Below are positions 11,681 to 23,583 of a stretch of DNA of 64,000 nt, piece by piece (position 1 is the first letter of the stretch; every line of letters begins with the position of its first letter). The stretch spans positions 62,177,722 through 62,241,721 of the forward strand of contig CM063112.1 of the NCBI GenBank assembly GCA_031841125.1, given 5' to 3'. The translations under genes and the position numbers were made by a program. This stretch comes from Acanthococcus lagerstroemiae (lineage: Eukaryota > Arthropoda > Insecta > Hemiptera > Eriococcidae). Below the pieces are notes generated by a model. It did not search any database. It was not told where the DNA came from and saw nothing but the letters and a program-made list of their open reading frames with translations.

Positions 11681-13239
11681 TACATTTATGTAGGCATGTA
11701 GAACGTTTTTTTTTTCAGTTTTCTACTGTTATTGCCTTTCAACTTTACAAAGTGAACAGTGTTATTTACAATATCACGAGCCATCAGATATAATCTTTCA
11801 CAACAAAGCCGTAATGCAATTAGACTTCGCAATATTGCGAATCAATCCAACCCATTTTCCAAATTTTGGGACTCACGTTGTTTCTGAACCATGTGGTTCA
11901 ATTGTAGATGGGAGACTTAGAAAGGGGTAGGATACATGTATGGCATTCGTTGACACTGAAAAAGCTTTTCACAATTCTTCGCAATATTGCGAATCAATCC
12001 CCCCCCCCCCCAAAAAAAAACAAAAAAAAACTATAAAAATATATTTTTTCTCTGTGATACTTCCTTTGTAAAAGAAAAAGCACAACATCACGAACGATAA
12101 TAGCGGTAATCGTATAGTTTTACATTTTTCATTTAGGGGGGCTAATTTTGAAACCGGGGAGCTTAACCTCCTAGCCCCTCTATTTCCGCCCCTGCTATAA
12201 AAATTGAAATTATCCACTCGAAAAAGGGCAAAATTGGCTCGACGCCAAAAATGGAACTTGGTAATGAAATAGTGTTTCATCCGGGTCACTATTTTCAAAG
12301 ATCTCCTTACATGTTACGTCCGACTTCATTTGAGCCCTCGAAGTACATATTTCACGTATAAAAATTGAATTTTAGGGCCCAGATTGAAGCTTGATCAAAA
12401 CTATATCGTAGTATTCGAAATCAGTTTTTTTTCCATGCCAAGAAAAGTTTTTCCCATTTCAAGTCGGATTTGGGTATTAAGGACCCAAGTAAGAGCCAGA
12501 TCAATGATTTGAAGAGGTTTGTATTCTTAACCGGCGAACCGATTGATCTCACTTCCGCGCAAGTCCGCAGCACGATTATTTCTACGCGGTTGTGAGAGGG
12601 TGGAAGGTTAGAAAGCAATTTTGCTGACTGGCTGCTAAAATTTACCGAGTGCCAATTTTCCAAACAACTTTGGGTTGGGAAGCCTGAGGAGGAAAGCCCT
12701 CCTGTCATTATGGGCCTATTTTCGTGTGAAATTTGAAAACTAGAAGAACGCGCTTGCTCTTTATTTTCAGGTGTAAAAATGAATATTTTCTTCTTGAATG
12801 TGTTCGTTTGTTCCCCGATGATCCGACTTCGTGTTCGAAACAGAGACGAGGGTAGATTATCTGTTTGAATTCTGTATACAAAAATGTTTCTGATTACATC
12901 AGATTCTCATCTCCGAAAAAATCCACGATAAACTGGCAGACAATAAGTGAGATAAATGGCCTGCCAAATAATTAGCCAGATACGTATTTAATGAGAAAGA
13001 AAATGATTTAATGAGTGAGTTAGTCAATCAATCAGTTAGCCAGTTTGTTTGTTAATCAGATAGATAAGACAGGTTGGCGGGCAGGAAGGTAGACAGAAAT
13101 CGACGGAAGTGTTGTCAGAGGTCAGGCCATAAAGTGACCCAGGAATGACCATCTGATGTGATACTTCAAAATCACTTTCCTTCTATGTTAAAGAACAACC
13201 ACACAGAAATCAACAGAAACTACTATTCTCAAACTGGAT

Positions 13240-13510
13240 TGGCAAGATCTTCAATCCAGTGATCTAAGATCATGATGAGCAGATCATTTTAAAAATTAAA
13301 AATTTTGCAGATTCAGGTTTCAAGATTATTTTTAAAAAGAGATCTTATAGAATATAGATGATAAGAAAAATCCTGATCTTGTGATCTTATTGATCATTGG
13401 ATCACGATTTTGTCCAATTATTATTATTTTTTTGGTCTTAGATCATCTGAGAAATCAGATCACGATCTTTCTGACACTTATGATCTATTTAATCTAAAGA
13501 TCATGTGCTT
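13240..13510. repeat. GATC-dense block beside exon 2
   Basis: Fourteen GATC tetramers in about 260 bp, mostly as AAGATCATG, TGATCTAA, TGATCTTG or GGATCACGA, in both orientations. It starts about 45 bp into intron 2 after the exon 2 donor. A similar block occurs at 53375-53545. Confidence 0.6.
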
Positions 13511-13554
13511 GTCCATTACACTCCCAACTAATGAGCCAATGATTATTAGCTTAC

Positions 13555-13912
13555 CTTCTCTGTGAGATTGGCGGCGATGGCGGCGGTGTTGTGGCTCAGG
13601 TGTCTGGACACGTCGACGTCCTGCGACATGGCAGCCAACTTGGCGCCAGCTTTGGCGAATTCGCCTTTGAACGACTCGAGGTCATGGCGCAGGCTGACGA
13701 CGTCGTTTTGCAGGATTGAGATGTCAGTGGACAGCGTTTGCTGTTGTTGCAGCTCGACGGTCGAGTTGAACGACTGGGCAAGCTCCGCGATCTCGGAGCG
13801 AATCTCGGTAATCGAGTTGGCCAGCCATTGGACCGTCAGCTGCTCATTTTTCAGGCGGTTGCCGTTGGCACAATTGTTGCACTGGTCAGCGCGGAGGGTT
13901 TCGATTTCCACC
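13555..13912 (-). CDS. Exon 2 of secreted coiled-coil protein, candidate scabrous-like
   Basis: Internal exon of 358 nt between an acceptor (tgtttcag, 13920-13913) and a donor (GAGAAG|GTAAGC, 13555/13554). Its first base completes the Arg codon split with exon 1, and 119 codons follow, ending in phase 0. The peptide starts VEIETLRADQCNNCANGN, so a CxxC pair interrupts the coiled coil. It continues with long amphipathic stretches (QWLANSITEIRSEIAEL, then ILQNDVVSLRHDLESFKGEF, then AGAKLAAMSQDVDV). Two N-glycosylation sequons (FNST, ANLT) fit a secreted protein. GC and codon use are clearly higher than in the surrounding AT-rich DNA, which supports selection for coding. No fibrinogen domain occurs here, so the C-terminal part must lie on later exons at lower coordinates, mostly or wholly outside the window. 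A +-strand ORF across the same interval is a shadow of this exon. Confidence 0.82.
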
Positions 13913-13949
13913 CTGAAACAAAGAGCGAGTATCGTTGAGAACACGCGAA

Positions 13950-15110
13950 AAATGATTTTTTATTTCTAGAATTTTACTTGAAGGAGGAAATGAAAACATA
14001 AAGAATGAAAATTGCACGACCTAGATATAAAAAAAGAACTTATTTTAGCAGATTATTACCGCCCATATTGTAATATTTTATCGGTCAAATACTGGGTCGG
14101 CCGTACGAATCCGTAAATGTTAAGAACATTAAGTTAATTCTGCGAAAAAATAGTCAGTACCGACTTTGTAGATCTCAAAAGAAGAATATTACCCTTCGTC
14201 GTCGAAAGTTCGATAGGTCGAATTTACAAGTTGCGAGGTAGAATATTTTAAAAAAATCGACTTCACGTACTTTGAGTACTGATTTTCCTGATCCAATGGG
14301 CCCATTGAGGTCATCTTCGAACTCAGACTACATCTGGGTTGTGAACGTTTATTACATAAATGTCACTCAACGAAATCAATTACTGATGACTGGTGTTTCT
14401 GACAAGGTTTTGGCTCACTCACCCCCCCCCCCCGGTAAGGTCCTATTACGTCTATCTACAAACTCGACTTCCGTTCCATTATGGACAATATACCAGAATT
14501 TCAGGATTTTAAATCAATTACAGTTCTCGCTATTTTCGGATATAGGTCTGGGATCAAACAGAGAAAAAAAAAGTAAATAAACCTTGTGACCATTGCATAA
14601 AACTACTTTGTTTGCTTGAAAGCACAATTTTCGGTAGGTAGATAGGGGCAGAGGAAGAGAAAATAAATCCGAGGTATGAAGATATAGGGAGTTAGGCAAA
14701 AGTAAAATTTAGACCACTTTTGTTGTTATACCCTCGTAAAATTAGTAAAATGTCAAAAAAAAAAGTATTTTTCTTTATGTGACCTATGCTAAAATATTCG
14801 TATGATGACGGGTCAAACTTTTATGCCGTTGAGTAGCCTTCTGACAGCGATTTGTGAAAAAGGTATCTCACCTTTTTTATCATTAGGAAACTTGATGAGC
14901 CTCATCAGTAATAGGGAGAGAAATCTCGGGTGGATTCATGGAGGGTTCTACGGCCATAACCGGGATGGCGTCCGTACGATATATTCCAGTTTTCAGCTTG
15001 CTTGTTTGTTCCCATTTCAGTTCCAAGTTTTGATTGACCGGACTACATCGGTTCTGGCTCCGTGCTGTCTAAATACTTCGGGTTACGCGTGCAGCCTATT
15101 TTCCGACGAA
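13950..15110. other. No feature seen
   Basis: AT-rich intron 1 sequence directly upstream of exon 2. Contains a run of C near 14421; short ORFs of 61-103 codons without support. Confidence 0.4.
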
Positions 15111-15119
15111 TAATGTGGG

Positions 15120-16380
15120 AAACAGGAAAAGCCTCATTTCGGGAACCAGAGAGAGCAAAAGAGCACATTGCGAGATGGTGCTTTTGAAATCGAGGTTAGC
15201 GTTTATTTCGAATCTGAGGTAGCGTGTGTTGACGCGATACAGCGAGCGAGTTCCAAAGACTAATTTCAAAATACTTCGGTCGTTTATACTCTTTTGTGTG
15301 TCGCGTATATTGTTCCCCGTATTCTACATTAACGCCTTTGAGTCGTGGTTTGCTGCCCTTTGATTATCTCTTTCTCTTCCGCGTGTACGAATGCGACGCC
15401 ATATGACGCGCTCTGCCTTTTTGCTTTTTTCGAGCTCTGCGCAAAATTTCACTTCGAGGTATGCGGTTCGTCAGGAACGGAAATTCAATAAGCACACGGA
15501 GACCCGCGGACGCGTGAATATTTCCGAATATTAAATTAACCCTCACGAAGATTCGAAGTTTGACCCTGAAAAATCCCTTCTTTACTTCGGTGTGTTTCGA
15601 AGAAGTCTAACTCGTAAAGGATTTGCTCGGCAGCTCTTGCCAAATCGGCCTTTCGCCTTCGGGCTCGGTGGTGGGGAACAAAAAGGAAGAAAAAGTTTGA
15701 AAAGGTGAAAAGGAAACGCATAGGCTGGCATGTGTTCGGTACACATTCACGGCACCGTGTGCTCCATTAGGGAGAAAAATGTAAATCGCGTTTCTCCTTT
15801 TCATGTTTTTCGCGTTTACTCGACGTTGTTTTCAATTCGAGTGGATTTTTTTTTTTTTTTTTTTAAATTTAGCGCTGATATTGAGTAAATTGACGCCAAG
15901 TGCTCGACTCGATGATTAAAATTTTAATATTTAATTTGCCGGTGAAAACAGTCAAAGCGTTGGCACGGCGGCACTTTAGAATCAAATAACCGTTTTTGAC
16001 GAGTTCGAGACGACATATGGTAGACAATTTATCGATGAGGCGCGGGTGAGGGCAACTTGTTCGTGGGAGGCTGAAAAATCGCGGCGAGGTCGAGCACACA
16101 CGTATGGTTGAACGTTTTGTGTGCGATGCCATCGGCGAGAAAATGTTGGAAAACCTTGCGAGGGTACGTTTCCGAGAGACCTACTTCGAGTGGCTGATAC
16201 ACGAGTAACCAATTTCCTAATTGTAAAATGGCGGAAGCATGTGCGGTTTTCGGCTGGAATACGAAATTTCGTATAGCCGGGTTACCACACGTCGTCATAT
16301 TCCCGGGCTTGTAAACATCATCGGTTGGTAAGACTTCCCTTGTATGTTCGCGTGTTAGTTTACTCGAATATTTCACTTAA
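15120..16380. other. Unique CpG-retaining non-coding block
   Basis: Many overlapping short ORFs on the minus strand (the longest 115 codons at 16029-16376), none with recognisable domains or splice sites. Located 1.2-2.5 kb upstream of exon 2, within intron 1. Confidence 0.35.
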
Positions 16381-17148
16381 TACGCGCTGCTTCGATCTTC
16401 CCAAACCTTCTCATCGCCGTTGCGCTAGATCAGCAAAAGTGGCGTAACTAGGGCTGCATTTCATCCCGGGGAGCAGTGGCGAGGGAAATCTCGAAAAGCG
16501 ACTGTAAGACAAGCAAAATTGGGTGTATGTGTCACATTTTCTTTTCCGCTGTCGACTTCGCGCGAAAATGGACCCAGAATCCGAGAGCTTACAGACTCAG
16601 GTCCACAGAGAGGAGCAACTGAGGTAACGTATGGCAGGACCCATGATAGCAAAGGCCTCGCCGAAATATAACGTATCTTTGACGCAAAAAAAGTCTGAAA
16701 TTTTGGATTTTATCCATAGATCCCCCGAAATTTCTTTGCATCGGGCTTTTCGAAAGCTCTGTGTAGCTCGATGTAAACGAAAATACGAAACATAAGGACA
16801 TTTATGCAAGAGACATAGATACAGATGGCAGAAGAGAAAGAATGCCAGGAGAGAGTTTGCTAGCAGTTTCCTAGTTTTGATTGTCCTATCTTTGTACTCC
16901 ATTCTCTCCATGAAAAGCTTCCTGCAGCAAAATGTGAACTTTTTATAACTAAATCTGCGTGGGCTTTAATATGAACTTTCGAACTGTAGCTGTAATAATG
17001 AGCTTTGGTGATTCGAATCATGTACGACTACTACTCCGTGATAGCAAAAGGACCACCTTTTGTATCAGCTTTACTTCCAGAAGGAAGGAAATGCTAGTAA
17101 TTGCACTTAAATAAGTTTTTTTTCTTACATTTTGTCACCTTCGAAAAT

Positions 17149-17630
17149 TCAATAGTGTTGTGCTTGTTCTAAACATGTCAAGAGTAGGTAAGCGCCATCT
17201 GAAAAGCTTGAGTTGATAGGTGCCACCCGAGAAGCTGGAGGTTCAACACTTGCTGCTGCACTACCACTTTCTTGGGATGAGGTTGACTTAATTGGTATTT
17301 TTGGATCTGCAAAGTCAGGAGGCCTGCATGAAGTCAGCCCTTCAACTGCCATATTTCACGTTGTAGGAGGGGGTGAGTGAGCATTGAGTTGACGGTAAAA
17401 ATTAGCTCAACATGTGTAAAATCACGGAACTCTTCAAGAGCCCGGGCATTAGCAGCAGGGATGTGCCGAAGCGACTTTATTGGTTGATGTATAGAGGGGT
17501 GGGGTTCTAACTTTTTTAGTGACAAAATGTCAATGTTACCATTTGAAAAAATATTGAAGTTACAAGCATACAACGTTTTCAATGGAACTGCAGAATTTTC
17601 AAAATCAAAATCAGAGAGCAAAGAAACAAT
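17149..17630 (-). pseudogene. Two overlapping ORFs, possible broken gene, unrecognised
   Basis: On the minus strand a 95-codon frame (17621-17334; includes LKKLEPHPSIHQPIKSLRHI, then PAANARALEEFRDFTHVEL) overlaps a 67-codon frame (17352-17149; SQESGSAAASVEPPASRVAP). The composition is more protein-like than neighbouring DNA, and a single-base shift near 17340 would join them. No domain was recognised; the second half is low-complexity. Transposon or host pseudogene cannot be told apart. Confidence 0.25.
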
Positions 17631-17639
17631 TTTGATCTT

Positions 17640-20500
17640 TCAATTTTTCCGCAAACGCCGTAATTTTTTTTCCCCCATTTGCAAGTTATGTTACTAACTA
17701 GCAAAGTATCCAAGAGAGCTACCGCCATTACCTACTTTCCTGGAGTACGTCCTGTACGTCAAAATATTGAATGACTCCTACATCTTAATTTTCTGGACTT
17801 ATTCTGAGAAAGAGTCAAGCCTTGAAGACAGATCTGAACTTTTCTTCGTAAATTCATGTTATGTATCTCTTGTCTATTGAAAAAGAAGTTTTAGAAAAGT
17901 TTTACGCTTTTTCTCGTTTTATTGTAGCAGAGAGCTGCCATCGTATGCTATAGATATGTGTGAATTTTCGAAACTATATACTTTGCATTTTGACTTTGAA
18001 ATTAGACAAGACTTTCGAGGGAAACTTTCGCCGAGTGTGCCCTGGATGAGACCCATACTCACCCCCATACAAACTGTACAATTTTTCTTCGTTGATTATT
18101 CAAGTTCAATGAACTCCTAATGCTGTCGAGTTGCCAGGTGATACGCCAGCATATACAGATGTGGCTTCGCAGTCGTCGCGAATAATAATTTTTTTCCATC
18201 GGCGTCCGATATAAGTTCGATTCCGGGTTTCTAGAATAACTAGTTTTTTTTTAGGAAAACGAAGAGTCGCAGCCTTATGTAACGATCGCGGTGTTTATTT
18301 ATTTCTGTTTAGACAAACAACGTGTAGCCTTCTTTGTTTATTTATTTTTTGTTTGATTGATCCGGCCTACGTTCGGTGGTAGCGAGAGCTGTAGTTAGTT
18401 AGGGGTCGAACAAGTGCTCAATCGCACTATTAGAGGGCGAGTAGAGGACCAAATGTGTTTTTCCGAGGAAAATTTTGTTTATTTTTATTTTATTTTATTT
18501 ATTTAAAGGTCCCCTCAATAGCCATTGGCCAAGTATAGAGAAAACCATTCTTAATTATTATTACAAACTGCAAGGAAAAAGAAAACGTTTCACGGGCTCG
18601 AGAATCAGAGCTATTTAGAGTGAGTCAAGTAGTATCCTTAAAAAAAAAAGAAAAAATGTATCCCGCGAAGTAATACCGAATTTATAATGGCAGAGAGGGA
18701 TGTAATTTCTTTATGATGTAGAACTTGGGTGATAACTAATTTTTTCACGGAATCATAGATTATTGGAAACTTGGACGTTGAAGTATTGCGGAGCCCAGTC
18801 AATATTTGTTCAGTGAAATATTATGGTATGGGCAGAAAGTATTTTGCGCAGATATATTTCCTTCGAATATCTACCTCATCGTGATAGGACCATTGTTCAT
18901 TAATTTGGCTCTCATAAGAAGAAAAGAGTTGTCATTATTTCACTCGCTATCGTATTAGAGAGAATTTACTTTTTTTCGTATTTTCAGTTCATCGAATGGA
19001 CTGGTATACGGTTTGTGTAGCAAGCCTGTGGAATCAAATAACTCGATTATTCGTAAAATTTGAAACGTGTTTACAATCCTATCAGTATGTACTGGAAATC
19101 TGGTTCTGCCTCCAGCTCAACACTTCGCAGCTGACAAGTAGGAGACAAAATCCGAACTGCCTCTGTATTGCAGGCGAACTCGATCAATAAACACACAATG
19201 GTGACAATCCTGCAGGGTTTAAAGCAGATTTGCTCCCTTCCTAAAAAGTTTTGGGAGAAGAGGCTTGGCCATGAAGGAAATTTTCAACCCAAAATCTAGA
19301 TTAAAAATAATGAGATCCTTTAGAAACAAAACATGTTTTTGCTCCCCGTCGCCCGCAGTGTAGTGAGTGATTGCCACCTTTGCAAATACCAACAGCATTT
19401 TGGAATATAAATGGCGGTCTCTTAATTATTATGACAAGAATCTCCCTTGTAGTCTCTGTCCTAATCTTTTATTCGAGGTGAGGAAGAATGAACTCGTCAA
19501 ATTGAGTATTTCTGAAATCTTGAGGTACCGTGGAATAGGCCTCGTTTCACTTCTTTGTTTCTTACGAAATTGGCTCATTCATTAATGTCTGGTCGTAGCA
19601 AAGAAACTTTAGTGGACGAGTGACAAAAATTTCAATTTTTCCATTCAAAAAGTGCCAGTTTTGCCAACTAAGAACACTGGGAGATGGATACGCGCAAAAA
19701 GAAGAAAGAAAAGAATGAAAGAAACTTTTCAGATTTTATGGACTGAGGATTTACGCGGCCAACTAAAGGAAACTGTATTTGTGACTGATGGGGTACTAGT
19801 TTCTGTAATGCTCCGAGACTGAACATCGATAATTATCTGTAGTCCTGTCCCCTCCTAATTTTTGATTATTTTCCCGCGGTTTTTGGTAATTTCATAAATT
19901 GGATAGGTTTTGAGAGTCCACACGAAAATTAAGTGTCTGTAATTTATTGCTGGTAGTTTTTGATAGTTAGCACGATCACAAAATAGGGCTCTATGGCTCT
20001 ACGACTCATAGGTGGAAATAGAAGGGGAGGGTCTCTGTTCCCAATCCATCAAAGCTCCCAGAAAACTAAAAAACCGTACGAACGAAAATTTCTTTAGCAT
20101 TATTTTGGTACTTATCAGTCTCCCTCTCGAGCTCCCGTTGCAGGTTTGCTGTTTACGCTTATGCTACGACTATAAGAAACCTTGAATAATTATAGTAGAA
20201 ATCGGTTATAACGATGCCGCTTACAACGATATGCTGCTTATAACGATGTGATTTTCAAGTTCGGCCAGAATTAGTACAAGAAAAACAATAACAGTTTGGG
20301 CGATATATTAGTTTTTAAAACAATAGAAAACTGAGTTCCCTCGTTTTTGCAGTATCGCGTCGGAGACCTGAGGGCTTCCGATACTGCTTAACACTTTCTT
20401 TAGGTATATTTTCAAAAAATCTCTCGAGAGGGACCCGTGAACAACAGCCTCTAATTTTGTCGACTTCAAATTCTACATAATGTTCATAATCTCTTCAGCT
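17640..20500. other. No gene seen
   Basis: AT-rich intron 1 sequence. A somewhat richer patch at 18120-18430 has no reading frame; a short ATAACGAT-type direct repeat occurs at 20207-20250. Confidence 0.4.
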
Positions 20501-20529
20501 CTTCTTACTATACCTTTCCGGCTGTGATG

Positions 20530-20750
20530 CACTTGAATTCCAGGTTAACGCTGGACGAGCGTTGCCTTGGTCAGTAGGGCTGGAAAGCGCGAATCCGAAA
20601 CGGATAGGCGAAATGGGGGCCCGGACCAGCCTCAATGCGTCGCTTTGGTCACCAAGATGATACTCAAAATAGTAGTTTCCAGGGCCAGGGGTGCGATGTC
20701 TGGGAGGCCACTCCCGCATGCGTGCATCACCATGCGCTTCAGCAAACATC
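20530..20750 (+). repeat. Tail-only copy of the R1-clade LINE
   Basis: Shares TTCCAGGTTAACGCTGGACG, the GGACCAGCCTCAATGCGTC stretch and CGCATGCGTGCATCACCATG with the other tails. Truncated more than the 28300 copy. The short ORFs on either strand here are not genes. Confidence 0.68.
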
Positions 20751-20979
20751 TCACTATACCTGAAGACATGGGTGAGTACTGACGAAGCCAATACCTGCAT
20801 CAACTTGTACTAATAAAACATAAAGGGCCTAAGTAATAATCCTGTTTTAAGGGTGAATAAACTTGAAATGAAGAGGCCACCGTTTTGCTAGATTCTTCCA
20901 AGGTTTTCTAGGCAATATATGAGAGAAATATTCTGAAGAAGAAAAACAAGATCAAAATGGGGTTGCGAAACAAGCTTAT

Positions 20980-21900
20980 AATCTTCCCCGGACTAAAATT
21001 TAATGATACTACTTCCGGGATAAGTCCATTCTGTTTCACAAAACGAGTGTATACGAAATCGAATTAATTAATCTAATCCTCTACCGATGGCGGCGTTCAG
21101 TTTCAGCCCTTATTGACTGGCACAGCATTAAGCTCGCTGCCTTTGATCGGGGCGAGTGTGTTCCCTGGCGACGTGTATTAACTCGAATCACCCCCTACCT
21201 CACCGGCGCACTCTATTAATTAGTTTGACAATACTATTAAAATATCGTCGCGTCGTTCGAGTACAGTTGTAACAAATTTCGAAAACCGATACTGTAAATC
21301 ACCTTTCTCACTGTGCCTCGCGATACCATCGACACGAATTCGATTAATCAACAGCCCGTGTATTCATTTCCGCGATACACGAATTCCACGTAATGAAGTT
21401 AAACTTCGCTCTAATTAAACGCGAGAAAACAAGTTCGTCAACCATGTACAGGGCTGGACTAAACGGCGCGCAGAGGAAAACTGAAGAGCCTAATATTAGA
21501 CCACGCTTCATTAATTGAAAAACTTGCAAGTTTCAGCGCTTTTTCGCAAAGGGTGCGCTGCGAAAGAATATATCTACATAAATATGCGCGCCCAGAAAAA
21601 GAAAAGTAATATTTCAGAAATTTTATATACAGCTCGTTTATTTACACGAATAAAAGGGAAACGAAAAATATATAACGGAAAATACAATGCATAAATAAGT
21701 GATTCCCAGAGTGGTAATTACACGCTATGTACTGCTAAACACGGACCTAGGGAAAATTGCATTTACTCAGCACAAAGCGCGAAATTTCGAGTTGTTTCAG
21801 AATCGACACTATAATTGAATTGGTAATTGTAATGAGTGCAACGACGCTCGCGATATCACGAAGCAAACGAACGAATATTTAATGGAGTTATTCAGGAAAT
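20980..21900. other. Unique non-coding block in intron 1
   Basis: No repeats shared with the rest of the window; homeodomain-like TAATTA cores are frequent (TTAATTAATCTAA, ATTAATTAGTTTG). It lies just downstream of the tail-only R1 copy. Candidate enhancer on composition only. Confidence 0.3.
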
Positions 21901-22914
21901 TCCTATATGTGAGGGTTAGTCAAGAGATTGTGCTTACAAAGAATTACATGTAAGTTATGAACATACAGTCGGGTTGATATAAATCCATTATGAGAGGAGA
22001 TATCGCGCGGAGGGGGGGGGGGAGAAGAAATAATAAACTGGGGAATTTAATGCAAAAATTGTTTAATGTTCATCAGAAATGAGCTCTGTGACTCTCAGCA
22101 GGCATTTCAGATATTCGTATTTGGTAAAATTCATGCCTTTCAGTTGGAAAAAAAACACGAAACATCCCCCCCCCCCGATGTATCTTCACTACGTCCCTAT
22201 ACGATGAATAAGCCAGTTGTGAAAGAAATACGAGAATAGAGAGAGATCCTTTCAATGGTTCCCCAAGATTTCAGAAAAAACCAATTTGATGAGTTCATTC
22301 CTTCTCACTTCGGACAAAATTAGCGCAGGGGCTATAATGAGATTCCTGCCGTGTTATGTGAGAGACCACCTGACCGCCTTATACAATTTTTGGCAAAATC
22401 CCTCCTCTTATATTCCAAAATGTTATTTATGATTGCAACGGTGGCATTTGCTCATTTCATGGGGGAAGGGGAGCAAAAACATATTTATTTCCAAATGACG
22501 TTTTCTTTTTAACTTTGAATCAAAAACACTCCATTTTTCATAGAAAACGCTAAAAATTTCATTCGCGGCCAAGTCTCTTCTCCTCCAAACTTTTCGGAGA
22601 GGGAGCAAATCAGCTTCGGACCCTGTGTAGGATCGCCACCGCTGTGTGTGTGTGTTAACCTAGTTCATTTTCAATACAGAGGCATATTAGCTTTCGTCAC
22701 CTGCTTCTTTCCTGCAGGACTTAGTGTTAAACGGGAGGTAACGTAGAACCAGATTTCAAAAACATACTGATATTATTTCTTGAACAATAGACATAATTAA
22801 GGTTATTAATTCCACAGATGACAATCTGCAAAAATGTAAGTTATAGGAAAATGGCGTCAAATGTCAGAGGAAAACGACGAATTCGTACATTATTTTGCAT
22901 TAGACTTTTGGTTA

Positions 22915-23560
22915 CACTATTGAGAGCAAATTTTCAACATCGTTACAGTGGATCCAATTATCGAAATACAAGTAGTAATTTTTCTCAGATCGCTGATTAC
23001 AAAATTTTATCCGATTTTTGATTGTATCCCGATTTGGGTCCCGAAATTCGAATTTCATACCTACTCGAAACAAGCAAAATTGATACGAGAAAAATTGTAA
23101 AAATAGCCGAAAAAGAGGTTTCTCGAATCTTTTTTTCAAATGTTTGATTTAACGTCGATTTAGTCTCCAAATTTCACACTAGTGCATAACAGCCGAAACA
23201 AATATTTTATGATTCCACTGATTACGAACATTGAACTACATTTTAGGTTTTATCGTGATTTGGGTTCCAAGACTCATATTTTGTTCTTCAAATCGAAAAA
23301 ACTCCTGTACTTAGAAAACAAATTATCAAAATACGAGTTTCATGGATGGGGTCACCGATCTCGAATATTGCATTACACATTGATTCAACTCCGATTTAAG
23401 CCCCTAAAATTAAAATTTCGTACTTCAGAGAAGGGACAAAATCAACTTAGCTGATAAAATCGAACCAAGTATCGAATGCAAGACTTGTAGGTCATTGACT
23501 TTCACTATATCATTATATTTCTTGTGCAGCTTCATTTGCGGCCCTAAAATCTAAAGTTCA
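22915..23560. repeat. Degenerate repeats with CGATTTGGGTCCCGAAATT words
   Basis: Units around 23025, 23255, 23390 and 23525 share an AT-rich lead (GATTACGAACATTGAA...), a C.GATTTGGG.CCC.AAA core and an AAATTTCGTACTTC end. Single related units occur at about 12320-12420 and 56395-56560. Confidence 0.42.
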
Positions 23561-23583
23561 TGTAGAAATGATGAAAACGTAAG

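Larger units (their letters stand above)
10065..12194. mobile_element. hAT-like element, 2.13 kb, CAGTGGCGGAAATAGAG ends
   Basis: Left end CAGTGGCGGAAATAGAG and the inverse of the right end, CAGGGGCGGAAATAGAG, differ at one base of 17. Perfect 8-bp duplications CTATAAAA flank it (10057-10064 and 12195-12202). No transposase reading frame is left. The interior is composite: a Helitron-like or unknown repeat at about 10130-10930 (TTTCCATGGAAA palindromes), a GA/GT microsatellite, the foldback 11076-11680, and a 24-bp direct duplication (11825-11848 and 11977-12000) containing the perfect palindrome TTCGCAATATTGCGAA. Confidence 0.76.
1..13554 (-). other. Intron 2 of the minus-strand gene (incomplete)
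   Basis: Begins with the GTAAGC donor at 13554-13549 and runs off the left edge unless a small exon in it was missed (see 656-882). It contains one SINE, three hAT-like elements, a nested foldback, a GATC-dense block next to the donor, and unique blocks at 4800-5560 and 7860-9680. Confidence 0.55.

Noticed and set aside
1..13500. Fibrinogen-domain exon of the minus-strand gene
   Set aside because: Searched by eye for the usual Trp/Gly/Cys-rich fibrinogen motifs on the minus strand and found none; probably outside the window.
13562..13969. 135-codon plus-strand ORF
   Set aside because: Antisense of exon 2; the minus strand has matching splice sites, phase and coiled-coil heptads.
16438..16485. 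hAT-like end AGTGGCGTAACTAGGG
   Set aside because: Solo, resembling the right end of 28049-28235 but without a partner.
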